Below the pieces are notes generated by a model. The model saw only the letters and a program-made list of their open reading frames with translations, was not told the origin of the DNA and ran no database searches. A stretch of DNA of 64,000 nucleotides. It comes from Sphingobacteriales bacterium (GTDB taxonomy: Bacteria > Bacteroidota > Bacteroidia > Chitinophagales > Chitinophagaceae). This document shows positions 1 through 8,561 of the stretch, in pieces (within the stretch, counting starts at the first letter, position 1; every line of letters starts with the position of its first letter). The translations under genes were made by a program, and so were the position numbers. The stretch covers positions 496,001 through 560,000 of the forward strand of contig SEFP01000002.1 in NCBI GenBank assembly GCA_004144185.1, written 5' to 3'.

Positions 1-995
1 GCATCAATGCCTTCGCTGTGTTCGCCGCAGGATACCTCGTTGAGGTCGAAGCCAATGATTTGCCGGCCGCTCTGGGCCACCCGCTTAAACAGGTAGTAAA
101 TCTGCTCTACTTCAAAGCCGCCCGGTACTGGTGTACCAGTGTTGGGACATAGTTTTGGGTCGAGACCGTCGATATCGAAGGAAATGTATACTTTTTGAGG
201 AAGCGCCGCCACGATATCGTCACAGACCTGCTTCCAGGTTTGTCCGTCGAAGAAGCGCTCTTTGATGGCCGCATCAGTAAACATCACTACGCGTTCGCCC
301 TGTGATTTGGCATAATCTACTTCTTCATCACAGTAGTCGCGGATGCCAACCTGTACCAGCTTCTGTACTGCCGGCACTTCTTCCAGTACGTTGTACATAA
401 TGGACGCATGGCTGTATGTAAATCCTTCAAACGCATTCCGCAGGTCGGCATGGGCATCGATTTGCAACACTCCGAAGCCGTCGGGATTCATCTCACCCAG
501 TGCGTGCACAAAGCCTAACGGCGTGCTGTGGTCGCCGCCCAGCAGCCCTACTTTTCTACCGGCCTTTAATTGGGTCAGCGTCATTTCGCGAACCCAGTCG
601 CGCACCATCCGTCCGCCTTTGTTGATTTCTTTCAGCCGCTCCGAGAGCAGTTCGTTTTCAGCTACAACACCGCCGTCGCCCAAGTGGGAAATGATGAGTT
701 CGGCACACTGCCGCAGGTAATCACTTTTTTTCCGGATGTTTTTATCTACCGGCATCATGTAAAACCCTTTTTTCCACACATCCGGTGTTTCAGCATCGTA
801 CAGATCGATCTGCAAAGACGATTCAAAGACGTGCTCTGGTCCACGGGCGGTGCCGGGCCGGTACGATACCGTAACCTCCCAGGGCACCGGCAACAGGACG
901 ACTGCCGCATCTTCTTCCGAAAACGGAAGTCCGAAAATGGTATTGTTCTTCAGGCCTACCGAATTGGGGTCGAAGTTGGACAGATCTACAGCCAT
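1..995 (-). CDS. Agmatinase-family ureohydrolase, 3' end cut by window
   Basis: Reading the minus strand from the ATG at 993-995 gives about 331 residues running off the left edge. The binuclear manganese motifs of arginase/agmatinase enzymes are visible in order: GGDHS, DAHAD and SFDIDGLDP. Family members hydrolyse guanidino substrates (agmatine, arginine or formiminoglutamate) to urea or formamide plus an amine; which substrate applies here cannot be told. The N-terminal part with VLLPVPWE and YRPGTARGPE is typical of Bacteroidota agmatinase-family proteins, which are often paired with arginine-decarboxylase/polyamine genes. A TAAATTTG -7 box lies 35 bases upstream, divergent from ccmE. Only the C-terminal few dozen residues should be missing. 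The family call is sure; the substrate is not. Confidence 0.88.
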   Translation of the reverse strand, partial: MAVDLSNFDPNSVGLKNNTIFGLPFSEEDAAVVLLPVPWEVTVSYRPGTARGPEHVFESSLQIDLYDAETPDVWKKGFYMMPVDKNIRKKSDYLRQCAELIISHLGDGGVVAENELLSERLKEINKGGRMVRDWVREMTLTQLKAGRKVGLLGGDHSTPLGFVHALGEMNPDGFGVLQIDAHADLRNAFEGFTYSHASIMYNVLEEVPAVQKLVQVGIRDYCDEEVDYAKSQGERVVMFTDAAIKERFFDGQTWKQVCDDIVAALPQKVYISFDIDGLDPKLCPNTGTPVPGGFEVEQIYYLFKRVAQSGRQIIGFDLNEVSCGEHSEGID

Positions 996-1030
996 GATGA
1001 GGGAATTAGTGCAGTGCGTTAAAAGCGCCG

Positions 1031-1038
1031 CAAATTTA
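1031..1038 (-). promoter_or_regulatory. -7 box for the agmatinase-family gene
   Basis: The minus strand reads TAAATTTG, a full match to the Bacteroidota TAnnTTTG -7 element, ending 35 bases before the ATG at 995. It lies inside an imperfect inverted repeat (about 1024-1047) with GC-rich arms. Confidence 0.5.
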
Positions 1039-1069
1039 CGGCGGCGCTGCATACCTGAACGCCTTTTTG

Positions 1070-1077
1070 TACCTTCG
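1070..1077 (+). promoter_or_regulatory. -7 box for ccmE
   Basis: TACCTTCG fits the -7 consensus with one change (TTCG for TTTG). It lies 57 bases before the ccmE ATG and is divergent from the agmatinase promoter. Confidence 0.35.
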
Positions 1078-1134
1078 TGGCAGTTCCTTATCCGGCAGAA
1101 GGTTGCTTCCGGAAAGCGGCTGTTTTCCCAGGCT

Positions 1135-1530
1135 ATGAAAAAGACCCATGTTGTTCTGTTGATTGTGCTGGCGGCTGCGGTAGCGGTCATTTTTTCGCGG
1201 TTCAGCGACTTCTCCACGTATGAGACGTTCGCCTCGGCGGCTCAGGAACCTCAGAAAGCGATTAAGGTCGTCGGCATCCTCGATCGCTCGCAACCCGTAG
1301 TGCATGATCCTAAAAAAGATACGGAGAAGTATTCCTTTCACGTAACCGACAAAAAAGGCGAAACCCACGAAGTGATTTATGTCGGTTCCAAATCGCTGTA
1401 TGATATTGAGAAAAGCGAGAATATTGTAATGACCGGCAAAATGGATGGTCAGGTGTTTCGCTGCTCCGATGTGCAGCTGAAGTGTCCTTCCAAATACAAA
1501 GACAAGGAACAGCTGGCCCAACAAAGCTAA
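1135..1530 (+). CDS. ccmE: Cytochrome c maturation haem chaperone CcmE, CxxxY type
   Basis: The protein has 131 residues with an N-terminal membrane anchor (about residues 5-22) and a periplasmic OB-fold domain. The segment KVVGILDRSQPV followed by FHVTDKKG and the MTGKMDG block match CcmE/CycJ, which receives haem and passes it to the CcmF lyase. I start at ATG 1135 because it directly precedes the hydrophobic anchor; upstream extension gives no family similarity. The usual haem-binding HxxxY motif is replaced by CPSKY (CxxxY), the variant known from archaeal and some bacterial CcmE proteins. ccmF-like follows after a short hairpin. The family call is strong; use of cysteine as the haem ligand is inferred from the motif. 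Confidence 0.88.
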   Translation: MKKTHVVLLIVLAAAVAVIFSRFSDFSTYETFASAAQEPQKAIKVVGILDRSQPVVHDPKKDTEKYSFHVTDKKGETHEVIYVGSKSLYDIEKSENIVMTGKMDGQVFRCSDVQLKCPSKYKDKEQLAQQS

Positions 1531-1554
1531 AAATTCCGGAACTGTTATTTCCAC

Positions 1555-1579
1555 AGACGCCCGACCCGGCGTCTTTTTT
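1555..1579 (+). terminator. Hairpin terminator after ccmE
   Basis: AGACGCC and GGCGTCT pair around a 6-base loop and are followed by a T run. It separates ccmE from the next gene, which has its own -7 box. Confidence 0.65.
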
Positions 1580-1585
1580 ATGCGG

Positions 1586-1593
1586 TAATTTTG
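1586..1593 (+). promoter_or_regulatory. -7 box for ccmF-like gene
   Basis: TAATTTTG followed by C is a full TAnnTTTG match, 28 bases before the TTG start at 1622 and just behind the ccmE terminator. Confidence 0.5.
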
Positions 1594-1621
1594 CGGCCGC
1601 AACCCCCGAATCCCGCGCGTT

Positions 1622-4108
1622 TTGAATCCGACTTTTATAGGTGAACACCTGCTGCCCGGCAAACTGGGCCATTTCAGTGCCATTTTAGCGTTTGTAGCAG
1701 CGCTGCTCAGTGCCTTTAGCTACTGGCAGGCCGTCCGGGCCGAGAAATTTCCGGAACAAAACCGGTTGCGCAGCTGGCTTCGGCTGGGGCGCAGCAGTTT
1801 CATTATTCACAGTTTGTCGGTGCTGAGCGTATTTATCGCGCTGTATGTGATTATTTCCGGCCATCTGTTTGAGTATCATTATGCCTGGGAACATTCCAGT
1901 CGCTCGCTGCCCAGCAAATATCTGCTGAGCTGCTTCTGGGAAGGCCAGCAAGGTTCGTTTCTGCTTTGGACCTTCTGGCACTGTGTGCTGTCGATGTTTG
2001 TGATGTGGAAAGGCCGTTCGCTGGAGTCGCGCACCATGGTGGTGATTTCATTGGTACAGGCCGCGCTGGTGTCGTTTGTCTTGGGTTTTTACTTCGGTCC
2101 GGATATCCAGATCGGTAAAACGCCGTTTATGCTGTTGCGCGATGCGATGGCCGGTGCCCCCATCTTCTCGCAGCCCAACTACCTTGATTTTGTCAAAGAC
2201 GGCAACGGCCTCAACCCGCTGTTGCAGAATTACTGGATGGTGATTCACCCGCCGATCCTGTTTCTGGGTTTTGCGGCGACGTTGTTTCCATTTGCCTACC
2301 TCATTGCAGCTCTCTGGAAAGGTGAATACCAGTCCTTCCTCAAACCGCTGATCGGCTGGAGTTTGTTTGCCGGCGGCGTGCTGGGACTGGGTATTATGAT
2401 GGGCGGCGCCTGGGCATATGAATCCCTCAACTTTGGTGGCTATTGGGCCTGGGATCCGGTGGAAAACGCCTCTTTGGTGCCTTGGCTGACGCTGGTGGCC
2501 GGACTGCATACCGCATTGGTGTACCGGAGTACCGGCCGCAGTTTTGGGGCCACGGTACTGCTCATTGGCATTAGCCATGTGCTGATCTGGTATTCTACGT
2601 TCCTGACCCGTACCGGCATTCTGGGCGACTCATCGGTTCACGCTTTTACAGGTGAAGGAGCGTCCATCAAATGGCATTTGCTGATTGTACTGCTGGCCGT
2701 TGGGCTTACCCTGCTGGTAGCCTACCTGATCCGGAAACGCCGGCTGCCCCGTGCCGCAGGTGAAGAGCAGCTGCTGTCGCGCGAGTTTTGGATGTTTGTG
2801 GGTGCGTTTGTGCTGCTGCTTTCAGCCGGACAAATCATCGTCAGTACTTCGATTCCGGTCTGGGCACCGCTGGCCAAATGGATTTCCGGAAAAGACATTG
2901 CCCCGCCGACCGAACCGCTGCAACACTACAATACCGTACAGATCTGGATCGCCATTGTGCTCGGGCTGTTGTCCTCGGCGGTGTTGTTCTTAAAATACAA
3001 GACGACTTCCAAAGCCACTGCCTTGAAGCGCTGGGGCATTACTGGTTTGCTTGCCCTGGCCTTGGCACTCGGACTGGGCTACTGGCAACATATTCCGTTC
3101 CGCACCGATACGCTATCGTACATTCTTCTGCTGTTTGCCGCTTCCTGGACCGTGATGGGCAGTCTGTATTATGCCTTCACGATTGGCGGACGAAGCATCC
3201 GGAAGATGGGTCCGTCGATGGCACACCTTGGATTTGGCGTGCTGCTGCTGGGCATTCTGTTTTCATCCTTCAATAAAGAAGTGATCTCGCTCAATACGCT
3301 GGGCGTTAACCTGGATTTCGGTAAAAATGCGGCTGAAAATGCCCGCGAAAGCCGGGAGAACGTATTGCTGTACAAAGACGTTCCGGTAGCGATGGGTGAT
3401 TATTTCGCCACGTATAAGGGCGACAGTACGGATCCAAAAGATCCACGGACGTTCTACCGGGTCGATTATCAGCGGATCAACGACCAGACACGCGAGGTTA
3501 AAGAGCGGTTTACCCTGTACCCGGATGCCTTTGTCAATCCAAAAGGACAGGAAGGCATTATCGCCAATCCAGACTCCAAGCATTACTGGGACCGGGACGT
3601 ATTTACCTATGTGTCGAGCGTAAGTGCGCCGGCCAAGGAAGGCGATACGGCCGGATTGCGCCGCATGGAGATGAAGCCCAACGATACCCTGTTTATGTCG
3701 AAAGCATATCTGGTATTCCGGAATTTTGACGGGCAGGTGGATGCCAGTCGCTATGCCGCTCAACCGGGTGACGTAGCGTTGCGGGCACAGGTAGATGTGT
3801 ATAACTTGAACGGTAAGGCAGACAGCTTGCAACCGATCTTCTATGTTCGGGAACGCTTTGCGCAGTCCGTACCGGATACCGCTCAGACGATTGGCGTGAG
3901 CATGGCTTTGACACAGGTCAATCCGGAAACCGGCGCAGGTAGTTTTGAGATTCGTGAGGAAGACCCGACCCGAAAATTTGTGGTTCTGAAAGCCATTTTG
4001 TTTCCGGGTATCAACCTGGTCTGGATTGGAACGATCGTAATGGTGCTGGGCTTCCTGCTCAGTCTCTGGAACCGGCAACAGCGCAAAAGCGCGGTAGTGG
4101 TTGCCTAA
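1622..4108 (+). CDS. ccmF: CcmF-type cytochrome c haem lyase
   Basis: 828 residues, a polytopic inner-membrane protein of the CcmF/CcsA haem-handling family. The tryptophan-rich WWD-type motif is clear (GGYWAWDPVENASLVPWL, about residues 270-290), with conserved histidines in flanking helices (MVIHPPILFLG; GISHVLIW). A large periplasmic domain lies near the C-terminus before the last helix. It joins haem to apocytochrome c together with CcmE upstream. The start is TTG at 1622: an in-frame stop lies at 1586-1588, no ATG or GTG lies between it and 1622, and the first membrane helix needs an early start. The length is slightly above that of classical CcmF. Confidence 0.9.
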   Translation: MNPTFIGEHLLPGKLGHFSAILAFVAALLSAFSYWQAVRAEKFPEQNRLRSWLRLGRSSFIIHSLSVLSVFIALYVIISGHLFEYHYAWEHSSRSLPSKYLLSCFWEGQQGSFLLWTFWHCVLSMFVMWKGRSLESRTMVVISLVQAALVSFVLGFYFGPDIQIGKTPFMLLRDAMAGAPIFSQPNYLDFVKDGNGLNPLLQNYWMVIHPPILFLGFAATLFPFAYLIAALWKGEYQSFLKPLIGWSLFAGGVLGLGIMMGGAWAYESLNFGGYWAWDPVENASLVPWLTLVAGLHTALVYRSTGRSFGATVLLIGISHVLIWYSTFLTRTGILGDSSVHAFTGEGASIKWHLLIVLLAVGLTLLVAYLIRKRRLPRAAGEEQLLSREFWMFVGAFVLLLSAGQIIVSTSIPVWAPLAKWISGKDIAPPTEPLQHYNTVQIWIAIVLGLLSSAVLFLKYKTTSKATALKRWGITGLLALALALGLGYWQHIPFRTDTLSYILLLFAASWTVMGSLYYAFTIGGRSIRKMGPSMAHLGFGVLLLGILFSSFNKEVISLNTLGVNLDFGKNAAENARESRENVLLYKDVPVAMGDYFATYKGDSTDPKDPRTFYRVDYQRINDQTREVKERFTLYPDAFVNPKGQEGIIANPDSKHYWDRDVFTYVSSVSAPAKEGDTAGLRRMEMKPNDTLFMSKAYLVFRNFDGQVDASRYAAQPGDVALRAQVDVYNLNGKADSLQPIFYVRERFAQSVPDTAQTIGVSMALTQVNPETGAGSFEIREEDPTRKFVVLKAILFPGINLVWIGTIVMVLGFLLSLWNRQQRKSAVVVA

Positions 4109-4189
4109 CATTCCGGAACCGGACCGCTAATCACCGTATTTTTAGGACGAACCTCAGGGTTCCGTTTTCCGGAACGGGCATTTGCTTCG

Positions 4190-4197
4190 TACTTTCG
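4190..4197 (+). promoter_or_regulatory. -7 box for the E2 gene
   Basis: TACTTTCG (then C) fits TAnnTTTG with one change, 37 bases before the ATG at 4235. Two copies of TTCCGGAA (4111, 4167) lie between the ccmF stop and this box. Confidence 0.35.
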
Positions 4198-4234
4198 CCC
4201 GCAATAATAAAATCTTTAAAACTCAACACTTTTT

Positions 4235-5614
4235 ATGGCCACCGTGGACCTTGTGATGCCCAAAATGGGCGAGAGCATCATGGAAGCAACCATCCTGAAA
4301 TGGCACAAAAAGCCGGGTGATGCTGTGAAGATGGATGAGACCGTGCTGGAAATTGCCACCGACAAGGTCGATTCGGAAGTGCCTTCGACCGGCGCCGGTA
4401 TCCTCACTGAACTGCTGTTTAACGAAAATGATGTGGTGCCGGTAGGTACTGTAATCGCCCGGATTTCCTCGGAGGCCGGTGCAACCGCAGCTCCGGCAGC
4501 GGCCCCAACGCCCGCTCCTGCTGCGGCTCCGCAACCTGTTTTTGAAGCCGGTGCATCTGCAGCCACAACCGCTCCGGTAGCCACTGCTTCCGGAACCACA
4601 GGCGGCAATCGCTTCTACTCGCCGCTGGTGTTGAACATTGCCTCCAAAGAAGGCATTTCGATGAGCGAGCTGGAAAACATTCCGGGCACCGGAGCCGAAG
4701 GCCGCGTCAGCAAAAAAGATATTCTGGCCTATGTATCCGGTGGCCGCACCGCTGCTGCCGGAACCAATCAGCCGGCACAGCCGCAGCAAGCGACGACCAC
4801 TGGTACCAGTGCGGCTGCTATGGAAATGCCTGCTACGCCACCAGCAGCTGCCCCTCAGGCAGCGCCACAAGCGCCTGCCAAGCCCGCTCCTGCACCAATT
4901 TCCGGAAATGTGGAAATCGTGGAAATGGACCGGATGCGCAAGCTGATCGCCGATCACATGGTCCGGTCGAAAGCGACCTCTCCGCACGTAACTTCCTTTA
5001 CCGAGTGCGACGTGACCAATCTGGTGAAGTGGCGCGAGAAAAACAAAGGTCCTTTCGAGAAAACTTACGGCGAGAAGATTACCTACACCCCGATTTTTAT
5101 CGAAGCGTTGGTAGCTTGCATCCGCAAGTTCCCGATGATCAACAGCAGCATTGACGGCGACCGGATTATTGTCAAAAAAGACATTAATATCGGCATGGCT
5201 ACGGCGCTGCCTTCCGGAAACCTGATTGTGCCGGTCATCAAAAATGCAGATACCCAGAACCTTATCGGTATTACCAAGAATGTAAATGGTCTGGCCAACG
5301 CTGCCCGTACCAATAAGCTGAAGGCAGACGATACCCAGGGTGGCACCTTTACGCTGACCAATGTGGGTACGTTCGGTTCGCTGATGGGTACGCCGATCAT
5401 CAACCAGCCGCAGGTAGCGATCTTGGCAGTTGGTGCGATCAAAAAACGTCCAATGGTGCTTGAAACCAAAGACGGCGATGTCATTGCCATCCGTCACATG
5501 ATGTACCTGTCGATGAGCTATGACCACCGCATTGTAGATGGTTCGCTGGGTGCGTCCTTCTTGACAGCTGTTGCCAACTACCTCGAAAACTTCGATCCGA
5601 ACCGCGCTATCTAA
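4235..5614 (+). CDS. 2-oxoacid dehydrogenase E2 (dihydrolipoyl acyltransferase)
   Basis: 459 residues. An N-terminal lipoyl domain (about 1-80) carries the lipoylation lysine in ATDKVD (K44). An Ala/Pro-rich linker, a peripheral-subunit-binding domain (about 128-170: SPLVLNIASKEGISMSELE, GTGAEGRVSKKDI), a second Ala/Pro linker and the catalytic acyltransferase core follow. The active site SYDHRIVDGS is present (His431, Asp435). The enzyme moves an acyl group from E1 to CoA inside the large dehydrogenase complex. A single lipoyl domain and no adjacent E1 or E3 leave pyruvate, branched-chain and 2-oxoglutarate complexes all possible. lipB, which feeds the lipoyl group, is also in this window. 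A strong hairpin terminator follows. Confidence 0.93.
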   Translation: MATVDLVMPKMGESIMEATILKWHKKPGDAVKMDETVLEIATDKVDSEVPSTGAGILTELLFNENDVVPVGTVIARISSEAGATAAPAAAPTPAPAAAPQPVFEAGASAATTAPVATASGTTGGNRFYSPLVLNIASKEGISMSELENIPGTGAEGRVSKKDILAYVSGGRTAAAGTNQPAQPQQATTTGTSAAAMEMPATPPAAAPQAAPQAPAKPAPAPISGNVEIVEMDRMRKLIADHMVRSKATSPHVTSFTECDVTNLVKWREKNKGPFEKTYGEKITYTPIFIEALVACIRKFPMINSSIDGDRIIVKKDINIGMATALPSGNLIVPVIKNADTQNLIGITKNVNGLANAARTNKLKADDTQGGTFTLTNVGTFGSLMGTPIINQPQVAILAVGAIKKRPMVLETKDGDVIAIRHMMYLSMSYDHRIVDGSLGASFLTAVANYLENFDPNRAI

Positions 5615-5641
5615 ACCGGTTTCGGTCAGTTTGACTCTACT

Positions 5642-5675
5642 AACGGGCGATGCAGTACTGCATCGCCCGTTTTTG
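5642..5675 (+). terminator. Strong terminator after E2 gene
   Basis: A perfect 13-bp stem (ACGGGCGATGCAG with CTGCATCGCCCGT) with a 2-base loop, followed by a T run. Confidence 0.85.
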
Positions 5676-5728
5676 CTTTTTCCGGAAAAAGAAGCGATTG
5701 ATTTAAGTCCTCCGGGATACCTGCGACC

Positions 5729-5736
5729 TACCTTTA
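5729..5736 (+). promoter_or_regulatory. -7 box for the exported four-gene cluster
   Basis: TACCTTTA matches TAnnTTTG except for the last base and ends 8 bases before the ATG at 5745. It supports that ATG over an upstream in-frame extension. Confidence 0.4.
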
Positions 5737-5744
5737 CAGCGTCT

Positions 5745-6128
5745 ATGCGTTGGCTGGTTTCTTTGTTTCTTCTGATCGCGCTTTCCCTGCAACAGGGGCT
5801 TAAGATGGGCGTGATCGGCTGGTGGCTCTGGAACCGGCAGGAGATTGCTCAGACGCTCTGCGAAAACCGCGATCAGCCCGAGCTGAACTGCTGCGGGAAA
5901 TGTGTACTCAACAAGAAGCTGCAACAGGTCGATAAGGTTCCGGAAAAGAATACCGATAAAGAGGTTTTAAAGAAATCCCTTAAAGAAGAACCGGCTATAG
6001 TACAAGACCGTACTTCACTGTCTGTTCCGGAAGCTGTGCACTACGCATCGATTACCTACCCGATAGCGCCGGCCGCAGCCCTGCTCGCTGGTCTTCCGGA
6101 AGATTCCTTTCACCCACCGCAAGCGTAG
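5745..6128 (+). CDS. Small Cys-motif membrane protein, first gene of putative metal cluster
   Basis: 127 residues with one N-terminal hydrophobic segment (about 1-28) that could be an anchor or uncleaved signal. The conserved-looking motif LCENRDQPELNCCGKC follows, with four cysteines within 16 residues, and then a charged lysine-rich stretch. Similar short proteins with a CEN...P.L.C.GKC signature are found in Bacteroidota, often next to outer-membrane transport or metal genes; this is from memory, not a search. The start at 5745 is chosen because a -7 box ends 8 bases upstream. It is followed 69 bases later by a beta-barrel gene. Function unknown; a role in metal or redox chemistry of the envelope is inferred from the cysteines and neighbours. 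Confidence 0.6.
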   Translation: MRWLVSLFLLIALSLQQGLKMGVIGWWLWNRQEIAQTLCENRDQPELNCCGKCVLNKKLQQVDKVPEKNTDKEVLKKSLKEEPAIVQDRTSLSVPEAVHYASITYPIAPAAALLAGLPEDSFHPPQA

Positions 6129-6197
6129 AAGAGGTTAAAAACGCCCGCCTGGCCTTTAAAGTCCGGCGGATCCTTTTTCATTCAAAACGCTTTTTCT

Positions 6198-7091
6198 ATG
6201 TTCCCACGGTTTGGCGTGTGGAGCGTGCTGCTTTGTGCGGCACTGCCTCTACACACCCTGGCCTGTGACGCGTGCGGCTGCTCGGCAGCGGGTCCGGCTA
6301 CACTGGGCTTGCTGCCTGCTACGCGCGGTCATTTTGCAGGTCTTTCCTTTCAACAGCAATCTTTTAAAACAGCAACCGCAGATCAGGCATACACGACGGT
6401 ACAGGCCTGGGGCCGCGCTTCGTTGAGTAAGCGTTGGCAACTGTACGGATTTGTGCCCTACCGGCTCAACCGCATTCAGCAAGACGCCACCCGGACGCAC
6501 CTTTCCGGAATCGGTGATGTATCAGTGCTGCTTCAGGCCGTCGTCTTCCGGCGAGACGCCGATTCCGGCGCACCCCAGCAGGTCTTGCTGGCCGGTGCCG
6601 GCTTTAAAGCGCCTACCGGCCGCCATTTATCCGAAACCGACCTCAGCCGTCAGGCCCTTCCCAACAGCCAGCCCGGCACCGGTGCCTGGGATGGGCAGCT
6701 GGCCGCTTCGTATACCCTAACCGGAATCAGGGCAGGATTCAATGCCGAAGCTTCGTATGTACTCACTACTCCCAATGCCGACGATTATAAATACGGCAAC
6801 CGGCTGGGCACCAGTGTAACCGCCTTTCTGCGCCGCCGGACCGGTACAGTTGAGTGGCTGCCCATTGCAGGCGGACGGTTCGAGTATCTGTTGCACAACT
6901 ATACCCGTTATTCCCGACGCTGGCTTAACCGGCAAACAGGCGGCAGCGTGGTGTATGCCCAGGCGGGCGTACAAGCCTACCTGGGCCGGCTGGGTGTATC
7001 GGTGCTCTGGTCGCAACCGGTGTATCAGGCGGCCTCCGGAGACCTTCATACCGGTTCCCGGCTGGATGGCAGCCTGACCTTCTTTTTTTAA
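6198..7091 (+). CDS. Outer-membrane beta-barrel protein with N-terminal CDACGC motif
   Basis: 297 residues with a signal peptide (about 1-22) and a mature N-terminus starting at CDACGCSAAG. The rest is alternating-residue beta-strand sequence rich in Tyr/Gly/Arg, ending in the aromatic LDGSLTFFF typical of outer-membrane barrels. It resembles the transporter-like barrels of the phenol-degradation meta-pathway type. Three cysteines right after the signal sequence suggest metal binding or lipid anchoring. It lies between the small Cys protein and two lipoproteins, all on the same strand with short gaps, so one transcript is likely. A transport role for a metal or small molecule is inference only. 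Confidence 0.65.
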   Translation: MFPRFGVWSVLLCAALPLHTLACDACGCSAAGPATLGLLPATRGHFAGLSFQQQSFKTATADQAYTTVQAWGRASLSKRWQLYGFVPYRLNRIQQDATRTHLSGIGDVSVLLQAVVFRRDADSGAPQQVLLAGAGFKAPTGRHLSETDLSRQALPNSQPGTGAWDGQLAASYTLTGIRAGFNAEASYVLTTPNADDYKYGNRLGTSVTAFLRRRTGTVEWLPIAGGRFEYLLHNYTRYSRRWLNRQTGGSVVYAQAGVQAYLGRLGVSVLWSQPVYQAASGDLHTGSRLDGSLTFFF

Positions 7092-7117
7092 TTTTCTTTT
7101 TAAAAACGACCTTACCC

Positions 7118-7513
7118 GTGAAACCTTTTATTTTTTCCAGTGCCCTGTTGATGGTTGTTTTTGCGTCCTGCCAGAAAGCAACCAATGACGTACCTGCGAA
7201 CCCATCCAAATTGGCTATCAAACTCTACAGTCCTACCGATGGATCGCGCCTTCGCCAGGGCGACACCCTTTATTTGAAAGCAGATGTTTCGTATGTAACT
7301 GAGCTGCACGGCTACGAAATCGAGATGACCGATTCGGCGACGGGCGCCACCGTATGGAGTGCAGATGCCCATCAGCATGATGACCATTTCAGCATCGATC
7401 AGCGCTGGATAGACACCCTGAACCGACCAGCAACCCTGCGACTCAATCTTTCCGTGGAGATTGATCATGACGGCAACAGAGTGGATACGACGGTGCGCAT
7501 TCTGAACCTGTGA
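7118..7513 (+). CDS. Small His-rich lipoprotein, DUF4625-like
   Basis: 131 residues from a GTG start at 7118, 26 bases after the barrel gene. The signal peptide ends in a lipobox (VVFASC), so it is a lipoprotein. The mature part is an Ig-like beta sandwich (LYSPTDGSRLRQGDTLYLKADVS) with a histidine-rich turn HQHDDHFSI. That layout is reminiscent of DUF4625 lipoproteins of Bacteroidota, but I could not check it. The histidine cluster fits metal binding and the MbnP-like neighbour. No catalytic motif is visible. Confidence 0.6.
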   Translation: MKPFIFSSALLMVVFASCQKATNDVPANPSKLAIKLYSPTDGSRLRQGDTLYLKADVSYVTELHGYEIEMTDSATGATVWSADAHQHDDHFSIDQRWIDTLNRPATLRLNLSVEIDHDGNRVDTTVRILNL

Positions 7514-7635
7514 CAAGGTTGTGTCGTATCTTGAATGACAACCCAACCAACGGACACGCAGAGCTGTTTATTAAAACAGATTTTATCTCATCCCGGCAGC
7601 AACGTCAACCGTTTCTGCCTGCATCTTCCCAGATC

Positions 7636-8403
7636 ATGAAGCCCAATTTTTTATTATTGACGGTGTTGTTCCTTACCGGGGTTCTTTTTACCTCCTGTAA
7701 TCGTGATGACGACCAGCCAACACCCGAGCCCGGCAAAGTAAATATGACGTTTACCAACAAGGTAGGCAGCCAGCCGCTTCAGTTCCGGAATACCTGGTAT
7801 CAGAACGCCAATGGCGATTCGTTCAACGTAACGCTTTTTAACTACTACATCACCAACATCAGATTCAATCGTGCGGATGGCAGTAATTATGCAGAGCCGG
7901 AGAGCTACCGCCTGCTGGACCAGTATACCCGGCCGGCATCCATGGCCTTTACCATTGACAGCGTGGCAGACGGCACGTACAATTCGATTACGATGATGAT
8001 TGGGGTAGACAGTACCCGCAATACGATGGGGGTGCAGGACGGCGATTTGAATCCGGTGCTCAACAACTTCTGGGGCTGGAATACCGGCTATATTTTCATG
8101 AAGTTTGAAGGCAACTCACCACAGGCTACGACTACCAGCGAAAAGCTGTTGATGCATACCGGCGGTTTTTCCGGAGCTTACAATGCGATCCGCACGACGA
8201 CCTTGCCGTTGCCAACTCCGATTGTGATTGCGAAAGGAAAGACGTCTTCCGTAGCAGTGACGGCCGACATTGCCAAGCTATTTGCATCGCCCAATAAGAT
8301 TGATTTTAGCCAGATGCAGACGATTCACATGCCTGGCCCAACCGCCAAAATGCTGGCAGATAACTATGCTACGATGCTAAGCGTTACTGCTTCCGGAAAT
8401 TAA
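7636..8403 (+). CDS. MbnP-like (copper-binding family) lipoprotein
   Basis: 255 residues starting at ATG 7636; the longer reading frame from 7510 adds only non-signal sequence. The signal peptide ends in FTSC (lipobox), followed by an acidic linker and a domain with MTFTNKVGSQPL, FNVTLFNYYITNIRF and TYNSITMMIGVDSTRN. This pattern is that of the MbnP family, periplasmic or surface proteins associated with methanobactin/copper handling. As last gene of a cluster with a Cys-rich membrane protein, a CxxCxC barrel and a His-rich lipoprotein, it gives the best clue that the cluster deals with copper or a similar metal. TTCCGGAA sits on the last codons and a terminator follows. Confidence 0.75.
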   Translation: MKPNFLLLTVLFLTGVLFTSCNRDDDQPTPEPGKVNMTFTNKVGSQPLQFRNTWYQNANGDSFNVTLFNYYITNIRFNRADGSNYAEPESYRLLDQYTRPASMAFTIDSVADGTYNSITMMIGVDSTRNTMGVQDGDLNPVLNNFWGWNTGYIFMKFEGNSPQATTTSEKLLMHTGGFSGAYNAIRTTTLPLPTPIVIAKGKTSSVAVTADIAKLFASPNKIDFSQMQTIHMPGPTAKMLADNYATMLSVTASGN

Positions 8404-8425
8404 TAACGTCCGAGGATTACACTTT

Positions 8426-8455
8426 AAAAGACGCCCTTTGCAGGGCGTCTTTTTC
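8426..8455 (+). terminator. Terminator after the putative metal cluster
   Basis: AAAAGACGCCC pairs with GGGCGTCTTTT around a short loop, followed by T residues. It ends the 5745-8403 gene set. Confidence 0.8.
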
Positions 8456-8561
8456 TATTCAGTCTGGCAGCTAAATTGACCTTACGCATGTGTTACTAAA
8501 AAGCTATCAAAAACTAAACGTTTTACGTAATAGGTATTCTGTTAGCGTGTAATACTCTTTT

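Noticed and set aside
1036-1683. Long minus-strand frame opposite ccmE
   Set aside because: It lies antisense to a recognisable gene, has no signal or domain, and its frame follows the codon pattern of ccmE.
8473-8485. A 13-mer shared between 8473 and 42711 (ATTGACCTTACGC)
   Set aside because: Shared 13-mers are expected by chance several times in a 64-kb window.
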